A stretch of 8,919 bases of DNA from Bacteroidia bacterium (GTDB lineage Bacteria; Bacteroidota; Bacteroidia; Cytophagales; Cyclobacteriaceae), in NCBI GenBank assembly GCA_025356795.1, contig JANXRR010000275.1, forward strand, positions 1 through 8,919, in the 5' to 3' direction. The translations under genes were made by a program, and so were the position numbers. The notes under the pieces are model-generated. The model had not been told where the DNA came from, made no database searches, and was given only the letters and a program-made list of their open reading frames with translations. Below, piece by piece: positions 1-4,961 of this stretch; the first letter of the stretch is position 1; every line of letters starts with the position of its first letter.

Positions 1-101
1 CCACCTTACTTTATTATTTGAGTGATGAAGCAAAGGAGGGCAAGAATGCTTTTATAGAGAAGCGTGATCCTGACTTTAGCAAGTATCCTAAGTTTCCTTA
101 A
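1..101 (+). CDS. menB: 1,4-dihydroxy-2-naphthoyl-CoA synthase, C-terminal fragment
   Basis: This is the 3' end of a gene that begins outside the window. The reading frame starts at base 3 and gives 32 residues before a TAA stop at 99-101. The visible tail contains [20 protein letters not shown], which matches the characteristic C-terminus of MenB (E-x-x-E-G-x-N-A-F-x-E-K-R-x-P-D-F). In the crotonase family this tail packs over the active site. MenB closes the second ring in menaquinone biosynthesis, turning o-succinylbenzoyl-CoA into dihydroxynaphthoyl-CoA in the cytoplasm. The menE start at the other end of the window, on the same strand, supports the assignment. No clear terminator is visible after the stop. 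Only the last 32 residues can be judged, but the motif is distinctive. Confidence 0.88.
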   Translation, partial: TLLYYLSDEAKEGKNAFIEKRDPDFSKYPKFP

Positions 102-156
102 TTTCCTGATGAAGCATTAAATAGCTAATTTAGTACAATCAAAATAATGACATCTT

Positions 157-354
157 ATGGAAGGTATTAACTACTTATTGGATGACAGGAACGAAAAGAT
201 AGCCGTCCAAATTGATTTAAAAAAGTATGGGGATCTCTGGGAAGATTTCTATGACGGTATTATATCTGAGCTACGTAAGGACGAAGAAAAAATTCCACTC
301 GAAGAAGTTATCCGTGACTTGAAAGCAAAAGGAAAGCTGACTGAAGATGTATAA
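157..354 (+). CDS. Antitoxin of a type II toxin-antitoxin pair (Phd/RelB-like)
   Basis: This is a 65-residue acidic protein. Residues 5-30 have the pattern seen in small Phd/RelB-type antitoxins: a short polar turn (DDRNEK) followed by a hydrophobic strand (IAVQIDLKKYGDL) and an acidic helix. The C-terminal half (about 36-62) is charged and helical, as expected for the toxin-wrapping segment. The family assignment rests mainly on context: the next gene is a RelE/ParE-type toxin whose ATG lies inside this gene, with an 8-nt overlap (347-354) that implies translational coupling. Such antitoxins neutralise the toxin and usually repress their own promoter. A weak -7-like element (TAATTTAG, 126-133) lies upstream without a clear -33 partner. 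An ATG at 147 is out of frame and ends after seven codons, so the 157 start is preferred. The exact antitoxin family is uncertain. Confidence 0.75.
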   Translation: MEGINYLLDDRNEKIAVQIDLKKYGDLWEDFYDGIISELRKDEEKIPLEEVIRDLKAKGKLTEDV

Positions 355-601
355 GGTTGTTGTAAGTAAATCGGCATCAAAAGAGTTAGCTGATTTACCT
401 AGCCAAGTTGTCAACAGGATAATACCAGCAATTATTAAATTAGAAGAGAACCCAAGGCCAACAGGATGCAAAAAGCTCAAAGGAGAGCAAGAGAATTGGA
501 GGATAAGAATTGGTGACTATCGAGTTATCTACAGTATCGATGACATGATTAGAATTGTAGACGTTCGCAATGTTGGACATCGCAAAGATATTTATCTTTG
601 A
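347..601 (+). CDS. RelE/ParE-family toxin (probable mRNA interferase)
   Basis: This 84-residue basic protein has the RelE-fold layout. An N-terminal strand (YKVVVSKSASKEL) is followed by a two-helix segment (about 8-36), then a core ending in WRIRIGDYRVIY (51-62) and VDVRNVGHRKDIYL (71-84). By position, K43/K45, R59, R74/R79 and the near-terminal Y83 correspond to the basic and tyrosine residues that RelE toxins use to cut mRNA in the ribosomal A site. All are present, so the toxin looks intact. The GDYRVIY block is a hallmark of the RelE/YoeB-like group, whereas gyrase-targeting ParE proteins have fewer of these catalytic residues. The gene overlaps the preceding antitoxin by 8 nt. It ends only 25 bp from the stop of the convergent ThuA-domain gene, and no hairpin terminator is visible between them. 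Family assignment is firm; the mRNA-cleaving activity is inferred. Confidence 0.87.
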   Translation: MYKVVVSKSASKELADLPSQVVNRIIPAIIKLEENPRPTGCKKLKGEQENWRIRIGDYRVIYSIDDMIRIVDVRNVGHRKDIYL

Positions 602-626
602 TATCAGTACTTTTAAGAAGCTATTA

Positions 627-1388
627 TTAAAGCCCTTTCCCAGTTGCTGCCCAATAGATACCACCGTATATGTGATCAAGAAATGTTTGATCAGAATAAG
701 TTAACGGTATATGGCCAAGTGCCGTATAGAAAGAGCGTCCGCCATCATAATTGTGGTACCATGAAATGGGATGAAAGCCCATGCCCTTGCCTTCTTTCTC
801 GCCCCATTTAGCATAAGGATTATAAGTCTTTTCATCTATGGAAACTAAGATATGCAGATCATCCGCTTTGCGGTCGCTAAACTCATACCACTCGTCCGTC
901 CATAAAAGTTTTTTAGGGAAGCGTTCCAACCCCGGAAAGTTGCCGTCTTCCAATTTTAAGTAAGCCGTTTGTTGTTGAGGATGAATCTTAAACATCATGC
1001 CCACCAATTTTGTGTACCATGCCCAATCATATTCCGTATCCGAAGCACTGTGAATGCCTACATACCCTTTTCCTGCCTTAATGAATTTCTCAAAGGCAGC
1101 TTGTTGTTCATCCGTCAAAATATTTCCCGTAGTGTTTAGGAAGATAACAACGGCATAACCTTCTAATGCTTTGTCATTGAAGATAGAGGCATTTTCGTGC
1201 CAATCGACCGTGAAATTATTCCGGTTGGCTAGAAAACGTATCGCGGTAACTCCTTCATGTATTGATTCATGATGAAACCCATCTGTCTTAGTAAACAAGA
1301 GAGCTTTGAACTGTTGTGCGAATGAAAGCGAACAAGTCAATAAGAATAGAGCGAGAAGAAATGTCGATTTGATGTGCACCTTTTTCAT
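627..1388 (-). CDS. Exported ThuA-domain protein
   Basis: The protein has 253 residues from the ATG at 1388. A longer frame to 1415 would need a TTG start and would spoil the signal peptide. Residues 1-25 form a signal peptide (two lysines, hydrophobic 9-18, then SLSFA-QQ), so export to the periplasm is likely. The rest is one ThuA domain, a glutamine-amidotransferase-like fold. Visible family motifs are TDGFHHESI (35-43), GKGYVGIHSASDTEYDW (107-122), DEWYEF (165-170) and HPISWYHNYDGGRSFYTALG (206-225). The family is named after a trehalose-utilisation protein and is frequent near sugar-catabolism genes in Bacteroidota, but its biochemical activity is poorly defined. No sugar genes are visible here. 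The gene lies 50 bp downstream of the hxlR-type regulator on the same strand and may share its transcript. Confidence 0.88.
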   Translation of the reverse strand: MKKVHIKSTFLLALFLLTCSLSFAQQFKALLFTKTDGFHHESIHEGVTAIRFLANRNNFTVDWHENASIFNDKALEGYAVVIFLNTTGNILTDEQQAAFEKFIKAGKGYVGIHSASDTEYDWAWYTKLVGMMFKIHPQQQTAYLKLEDGNFPGLERFPKKLLWTDEWYEFSDRKADDLHILVSIDEKTYNPYAKWGEKEGKGMGFHPISWYHNYDGGRSFYTALGHIPLTYSDQTFLDHIYGGIYWAATGKGL

Positions 1389-1438
1389 AGTGATATTATT
1401 GATTGATACTGCCAATATACAAATGAAAAGGTAAGATT

Positions 1439-1804
1439 TTATTTATACAATTGCTGATCTTTCAAGTAGTCGATATTGTGTTGTTTTAAGTAATCAATCC
1501 CCCAGGTGCTCATAAAGCTATATAATGGCTTTAATGACTTACCGGATTCAGTAAGAAAATATTCTACGCGATAAGGTTTTAGCAACACTATTTTTTTATC
1601 GATGAGATCATTTCGCCTGAGTTCGTTGAGTTGTTGCATCAACATTTTCTCGGAAACCTTGGGTAAATTATCCCTGATTTCACTAAATCCTCTTCGTCCA
1701 AATTGATGCAAGTGCGACAATATCAAAATCTTCCACTTCCCTCCTATCATACTTAACGTCACATCCACTGGACACACATAGGTCTTCTCATGCAATTCTA
1801 TCAT
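1439..1804 (-). CDS. HxlR-family winged-helix transcriptional regulator
   Basis: This 121-residue protein has the whole HxlR signature. It opens with CPVDVTLSMIGGKWKILIL (11-29), followed by RGFSEIRDNLPKVSEKML (38-55), the recognition-helix region QQLNELRRNDLI (57-68) and the wing RVEYFLTESGKSL (79-91). Cys11 is in the position of the redox- or electrophile-sensing cysteine of YodB, HypR and related repressors, so thiol-based sensing is plausible but unproven. HxlR proteins are dimers that often control a divergent gene. Here the divergent ABM-globin-cyclase set begins 77 bp away, and an inverted repeat (1816-1831) lies between the two starts. No second cysteine is present, so a one-cysteine sensing mode would be expected. 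The ATG at 1804 has no clear Shine-Dalgarno sequence, as is usual in this phylum. The downstream gene on the same strand is the ThuA-domain gene. Confidence 0.93.
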   Translation of the reverse strand: MIELHEKTYVCPVDVTLSMIGGKWKILILSHLHQFGRRGFSEIRDNLPKVSEKMLMQQLNELRRNDLIDKKIVLLKPYRVEYFLTESGKSLKPLYSFMSTWGIDYLKQHNIDYLKDQQLYK

Positions 1805-1815
1805 ATTATTTCAGG

Positions 1816-1831
1816 CTTACTTTTTGGTAAG
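1816..1831. promoter_or_regulatory. Inverted repeat, candidate HxlR operator
   Basis: CTTAC-TTTTTG-GTAAG is a perfect 5-bp inverted repeat with a 6-bp spacer. An overlapping ACTT/AAGT pair sits in the same bases. It lies 12 bp upstream of the regulator's ATG and immediately upstream of the -33 element of the divergent promoter. It resembles the TACT-N7-AGTA box known for YodB, a quinone-sensing HxlR protein, though the spacing differs slightly. The role is inferred from position and similarity. Confidence 0.45.
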
Positions 1832-1834
1832 TTA

Positions 1835-1865
1835 TTGACTCTTCCATTGCCTTGACTCACTTTTG
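1835..1865 (+). promoter_or_regulatory. Candidate Bacteroidota-type promoter for the ABM-globin-cyclase genes
   Basis: A TTG at 1835-1837 and CACTTTTG at 1858-1865 fit the Bacteroidota primary-sigma consensus (TTG, about 20 bp, TAnnTTTG), with a 20-bp spacer and one mismatch in the -7 element. Transcription would begin about 10 bp before the ATG at 1882. The -33 side lies next to the candidate operator at 1816-1831, so a bound repressor could block polymerase. This is a sequence match only. Confidence 0.4.
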
Positions 1866-1881
1866 TAAAAACTAAAGCAAT

Positions 1882-2283
1882 ATGAAAGTGGTCATCTTAT
1901 TCTTATTCGGTATTCTAAACTTTTCAAACACTCAACCTATTTCACAAAAAATAAATTCCATGCAAAAAAACAAAAATTACGCTGTTGAAATTATTCGTTA
2001 TTCTATTCCCAGCGATCAGCAAGCCAGTTTCGAAGAGGCATATTCAAAGGCGGGAGTCTTTCTACAAAACTCTCCTTATTGCTTGAGCTATGAAGTTGTT
2101 CAAGGCTCAGATGAACCCCAACACTATATTGTAAGAATTCATTGGACTTCTGTAGATGACCATCTCACCAAATTTAGAAAGAGTGCCGAATTTATGTCAT
2201 TCTTTAATCTGGTAAAGCCATTTTATAACAATATAGATGAAATGAAACACTATGAAGAAACTTCTATCGCATGGAGAAAATAA
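1882..2283 (+). CDS. Antibiotic-biosynthesis-monooxygenase (ABM) domain protein, YgiN-like
   Basis: The protein has 133 residues. From about 33 to 128 it reads as a single ABM domain: a strand (YAVEIIRYSIP), a helix (QQASFEEAYSKAGVFLQ), a strand (CLSYEVVQGSDEPQHYIVRI) containing the family's typical sequence before W88, a helix (DDHLTKFRKSAEFMSFF), and a C-terminal KPFYNNIDEMKHYE. ABM proteins are small ferredoxin-like dimers; YgiN-type members oxidise quinols, and others are cofactor-free oxygenases or haem-degrading enzymes. The substrate here is unknown. Residues 1-25 are hydrophobic and may be a weak export signal. Many relatives would instead start near Met27 (ATG at 1960), which would leave a cytoplasmic protein beside the globin. 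The last 13 nt overlap the globin gene. Divergent HxlR control is likely. Confidence 0.8.
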   Translation: MKVVILFLFGILNFSNTQPISQKINSMQKNKNYAVEIIRYSIPSDQQASFEEAYSKAGVFLQNSPYCLSYEVVQGSDEPQHYIVRIHWTSVDDHLTKFRKSAEFMSFFNLVKPFYNNIDEMKHYEETSIAWRK

Positions 2284-2774
2284 TAATCAAACAAGCTGAA
2301 GTTCCTACTCTATTTGATTGGGCTGGAGGGGTGGAACCATTTGAAAAATTGACAGAGACTTTTTACAAAAAGGTTTTGAAGGATGAATTGTTAGAGCCCA
2401 TCTTCAAACACATGTCGCCCACACACCAACAGCACGTGGCGCACTTTATTGCAGAAGTATTTGGAGGCCCCAACGTTTACAGTGCATCGGAAGGATCGCA
2501 CTTTACGATGATTCAAAAGCACTTGGCCAAGCATTTAACGGAACGACATCGAAAGCAATGGGTTCAACTTCTGATGGAATCAGCTGATGAAATAAAGTTG
2601 CCTGATGATCCGGAATTCCGTTCAGCTTTTGTTGCTTACATTGAATGGGGCACACGTATAGCGGTGCTTAATTCTAATGAAATAGAACTTACAATGAATG
2701 CTAATGAACCCATGCCCAGCTGGGGATGGGGCGTGCCAGGCAAACCATTTCAAAAAACTAAAGATGCAAATTAA
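2271..2774 (+). CDS. Group II truncated haemoglobin (TrHbO type)
   Basis: The protein has 167 residues, longer than the usual 125-135 because of a C-terminal tail. It aligns by eye with TrHbO: FYKKVLKDELLEPIF (31-45) with Tyr32 at B10 and Phe45 at CD1, VFGGPNVYS (63-71), MIQKHLAKHLT (80-90) with the proximal haem ligand most likely His84, and KQWVQLL (95-101) with Trp97 at G8. Tyr B10 and Trp G8 mark group II and bind haem-bound oxygen tightly, which suits NO or peroxide chemistry more than oxygen transport. The tail PMPSWGWGVPGKPF (147-160) is tryptophan-rich and looks like an added contact surface. Fusions of a truncated haemoglobin with an ABM domain are known in actinobacteria, so this separate pair probably works together. 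The gene overlaps the ABM gene by 13 nt and the cyclase gene by 11 nt. Confidence 0.93.
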   Translation: MEKIIIKQAEVPTLFDWAGGVEPFEKLTETFYKKVLKDELLEPIFKHMSPTHQQHVAHFIAEVFGGPNVYSASEGSHFTMIQKHLAKHLTERHRKQWVQLLMESADEIKLPDDPEFRSAFVAYIEWGTRIAVLNSNEIELTMNANEPMPSWGWGVPGKPFQKTKDAN

Positions 2775-3552
2775 ACACTTGATTATTTCCCTCCTTTCAA
2801 TGGGAATTTTACTTCAATGTAGCAGTGAAAAAAAGGATATTAGTCTGCACATCATTCATACAGATCATATTGTTGATTTAACCCATACACTTACACCCAA
2901 TTTTCCTTTCATTCCTGTAAAGAAGTTAACATATCCGTTTGAGTTAATTCCAATGGCAACAATACTTAATAATGGTGTGGAAGCTAATTCTTGGAAAATA
3001 CACGAACACCTTGGTACGCACATAGATGCCCCGAATCATTTTATTGAAGACGGAATGTCTGTAGATGAACTTGAATTAAAAGATTTAATAGTGCCTGTAG
3101 TTGTAATTGACATTGAAAAAAAAGCCTCCCTTGATTACGACACCGAGTTAACCATTGAAGATATTCAAACCTTTGAAAAACGCCATGGACAAATACCTAG
3201 CCATGCTTGTGTAATGATGTATTCAGGTTGGGAGAAACGATTACAAGACAGTTCATTTGTTGGACTGGACACAAACCTCGTAAAACATTATCCAGGGTTT
3301 TCGAAAGATGCCATCCATTTTTTAATAGATAAAAGAAATATAGCCGGCCTTGGTGTGGATGTCTTATCATTCGATCGTGGACTTGATGAAAACTACACTG
3401 GCCATAAAATTCTTTTTAGTGCTGGTAAGTGGGGTGTCGAATGCGTTGCCAACTTAGCTGTGCTGCCTGCTATTGGTGCTACCATAATTGTAGGCGCACC
3501 AAAAGTTGGTAAAGCAACAGGAGGATTTTCCCGGATTATAGCGGTATGGTAG
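2764..3552 (+). CDS. Cyclase-family metal-dependent hydrolase (KynB/isatin-hydrolase-like), exported
   Basis: The protein has 262 residues from the ATG at 2764. An in-frame ATG at 2698 would add 22 residues that merely shadow the globin frame and would bury the signal sequence, so 2764 is chosen. Residues 4-18 are a hydrophobic signal ending in LLQ-C19, a poor lipobox (Gln before Cys is unusual) but possibly a lipoprotein. The metal site of the cyclase family (PF04199) is clear: H82-x-G-T-H86-x-D88-x-P-x-H92, with E226 in the conserved GVECVANLAVLPA. LGVDVLSFDRG (196-206) is also typical. Members include kynurenine formamidase and isatin hydrolase, which hydrolyse amides of aromatic compounds. 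The substrate here cannot be told from sequence. The 11-nt overlap with the globin gene implies one operon. An exported enzyme beside a cytoplasmic globin suggests processing of an incoming or outgoing compound. Confidence 0.9.
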   Translation: MQIKHLIISLLSMGILLQCSSEKKDISLHIIHTDHIVDLTHTLTPNFPFIPVKKLTYPFELIPMATILNNGVEANSWKIHEHLGTHIDAPNHFIEDGMSVDELELKDLIVPVVVIDIEKKASLDYDTELTIEDIQTFEKRHGQIPSHACVMMYSGWEKRLQDSSFVGLDTNLVKHYPGFSKDAIHFLIDKRNIAGLGVDVLSFDRGLDENYTGHKILFSAGKWGVECVANLAVLPAIGATIIVGAPKVGKATGGFSRIIAVW

Positions 3553-3630
3553 TCGATAATCATTAGAATCATATTGACCTTCCAATTTCAATTATTTTTC
3601 TATTTCATGAATCAATTTTGTGTGAATGAT

Positions 3631-3655
3631 CAGTCTTAAAGATTCCATAAGGCTG
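3631..3655. repeat. Inverted repeat / possible hairpin
   Basis: CAGTCTTA (3631-3638) and TAAGGCTG (3648-3655) can pair over 8 positions with one G-U wobble around a 9-nt loop. TGATCA copies lie on both sides (3627-3632 and 3659-3664) and could lengthen the stem with a bulge. It is about 80 bp past the cyclase stop. There is no T-run after it, so it is a weak terminator candidate. Confidence 0.35.
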
Positions 3656-3750
3656 AAATGATCAAAAGTATTTCATGAGCCTTGCCTCGCTCCTTTTATG
3701 TTATCAGACGCACATTCCGCAGCCAGCTCCAGGCTTAGTAAGTCTATAAT

Positions 3751-3782
3751 TTCAATTCGATTAAAGCAATTAAAAAATTGAA
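3751..3782. repeat. Short AT-rich inverted repeat
   Basis: TTCAATT (3751-3757) and AATTGAA (3776-3782) are 7-bp perfect inverted arms separated by 18 bp. The arms are AT-rich, so chance is quite possible. It is listed because it lies next to the stronger repeat at 3806-3835. Confidence 0.3.
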
Positions 3783-3805
3783 TCATTACCCAGCATTGGC
3801 GCAAC

Positions 3806-3835
3806 TTTGACTTAGGCCATACAAACAAAGTCAAA
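3806..3835. repeat. 8-bp perfect inverted repeat
   Basis: TTTGACTT (3806-3813) and AAGTCAAA (3828-3835) are perfect 8-bp inverted arms around a 14-bp spacer. It sits in the gene-free stretch upstream of the 3955 gene. It may be part of an interspersed element or a protein-binding site; nothing in the window decides between these. Confidence 0.4.
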
Positions 3836-3954
3836 TTATAAATTGATAAATTTTCTCCAACTCAAGCGCATGTGGGAAAAATGTAAGTTTTAAGGAATTA
3901 TTTACAATTTTTAACTTAAACACTAGTGCATATTTGTATTCAAATATTTTATTG

Positions 3955-4932
3955 ATGAATATAAATGCTAAAAGTAAGGGATGGTTAACTGACACGGTTG
4001 CATTTCGCAAGGCTAACTTGAGTGAACTGGTTCATGAGAACCAAAGAGCATCTAATCCTCTATTGTCAATATATCAGGCCATCCAACCAGTTGGTTTAAT
4101 TAATGGGCAACTTTTCGGGCAAATGATTTATCCTGGCTCTGAAGATTGGGGGAGTCAAGAGAAAACTAAAGTTCTATTTGCAGATTGCTTAATCAGCAGT
4201 TCGCTCTTACTTTTTGACAATCAAAAAATAAAAGATCAGTTTATTGTTGATCAGATAATTTCTAAAGCTGTTGCTAACATCAGTAAGTTTTATAGTTCCA
4301 TTTATCCAGAACTAAATATATCAAAGAGAAATTTTTTTGGGCAAAAGAAGGACTCTTATGAACTGGCTGAACTAATTCTGGAAAAGAGGGTGAAGATTGT
4401 GGTGGATACAAAACATAAATTTATAGAGCAATTTTTTCATAACGGGCTTCTCTTCCTCGATATTTATACGTTCAGCCGATGGATTAATACACAAGGAGAT
4501 GAAGTATCCTCTGGGTTATTTAAAACATTATTGGAGGAGCTACGTTTTTCAGTCGTTAAAATTATAGCCTCGGCAGCACATTCAAATAAATCCATTGAAA
4601 AGGAAGAAAAAGAATTTCTAGATTATTTTCTTAACAGTTCAAGTTTACCTTCTAATAAAATTGGATTGGCTCGTACAATTTTTGAAAAAGGCATTGCCAT
4701 CAGAGAATTGGATTTACATCCAGATTATAGCTGGGTGGTGAAAAAATATTTTTTAGAAATGGCTATTGTTACTATTTGGGCAGATAAGGTAATTGACAAA
4801 GAAGAGATGTCTTTCTTAGAAAAGTTTTGTTCTTATCTGGAGTTAAATCAGGCAGATTTAAAAAACAGTCTTCTCTCCATAAAACAAATGGCGCCCAATC
4901 AAAATTTTGAATGGGAGGAAATAGGCAAATAA
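3955..4932 (+). CDS. Protein of unknown function with two TerB-like helical segments
   Basis: The protein has 325 residues from the ATG at 3955; the frame reaches a TTG at 3934, but the ATG is the better start. It has no signal peptide or clear membrane helix and is largely helical. Residues about 195-245 and 267-310 each look like a TerB-type helical repeat: ASAAHSNKSIEKEEKEFLDY and MAIVTIWADKVIDKEEMSFL both follow the TerB pattern of a hydrophobic helix, a D/N-x-x-I turn, K-E-E, then a second helix. The N-terminal part (1-190) is not recognised. TerB and related DjlA-like domains are cytoplasmic helical modules, often linked to metal-binding or stress-related membrane complexes, but the function here is unknown. 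It is not in an obvious operon. It converges with the large sensor kinase, 29 bp away. A shortened C-terminus cannot be excluded. Confidence 0.65.
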   Translation: MNINAKSKGWLTDTVAFRKANLSELVHENQRASNPLLSIYQAIQPVGLINGQLFGQMIYPGSEDWGSQEKTKVLFADCLISSSLLLFDNQKIKDQFIVDQIISKAVANISKFYSSIYPELNISKRNFFGQKKDSYELAELILEKRVKIVVDTKHKFIEQFFHNGLLFLDIYTFSRWINTQGDEVSSGLFKTLLEELRFSVVKIIASAAHSNKSIEKEEKEFLDYFLNSSSLPSNKIGLARTIFEKGIAIRELDLHPDYSWVVKKYFLEMAIVTIWADKVIDKEEMSFLEKFCSYLELNQADLKNSLLSIKQMAPNQNFEWEEIGK

Positions 4933-4961
4933 ATTTATGCTTTGTCACCTTATATAAACCA

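Larger units (their letters stand above)
3553..3954. other. Intergenic region with inverted repeats and a possible relic reading frame
   Basis: No convincing gene lies in these 402 bp. The - strand stays open for about 60 codons, from a stop near 3863 down to a TGA just before position 3670. It contains no good start, apart from an internal ATG near 3790, and no recognisable domain; it could be decayed coding sequence or chance. Three inverted repeats are present: 3631-3655, 3751-3782 and 3806-3835. The block 3700-3830 is somewhat more GC-rich than its surroundings. A CATATTTG (3929-3936) resembles a Bacteroidota -7 element for the gene starting at 3955, with no clear -33 partner. Confidence 0.4.

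Noticed and set aside
440..679. A 79-codon - strand frame over the toxin gene
   Set aside because: It is antisense to a well-supported RelE-family toxin and runs into the ThuA gene end; no family features.
2698..2763. Upstream ATG extending the cyclase-family protein by 22 residues
   Set aside because: The added residues only mirror the globin frame, and the extension would hide the hydrophobic signal that begins at the 2764 ATG.
3631..3655. Intrinsic terminator for the ABM-globin-cyclase genes
   Set aside because: The stem includes a wobble pair, the loop is 9 nt and no T-run follows, so it is listed only as an inverted repeat.
3934..3954. TTG start extending the TerB-like protein by seven residues
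   Set aside because: An ATG is available at 3955, and the TTG overlaps a possible -7 promoter element.
4933..4961. Bidirectional terminator between the convergent TerB-like and kinase genes
   Set aside because: The 29-bp gap shows no stem of useful length.
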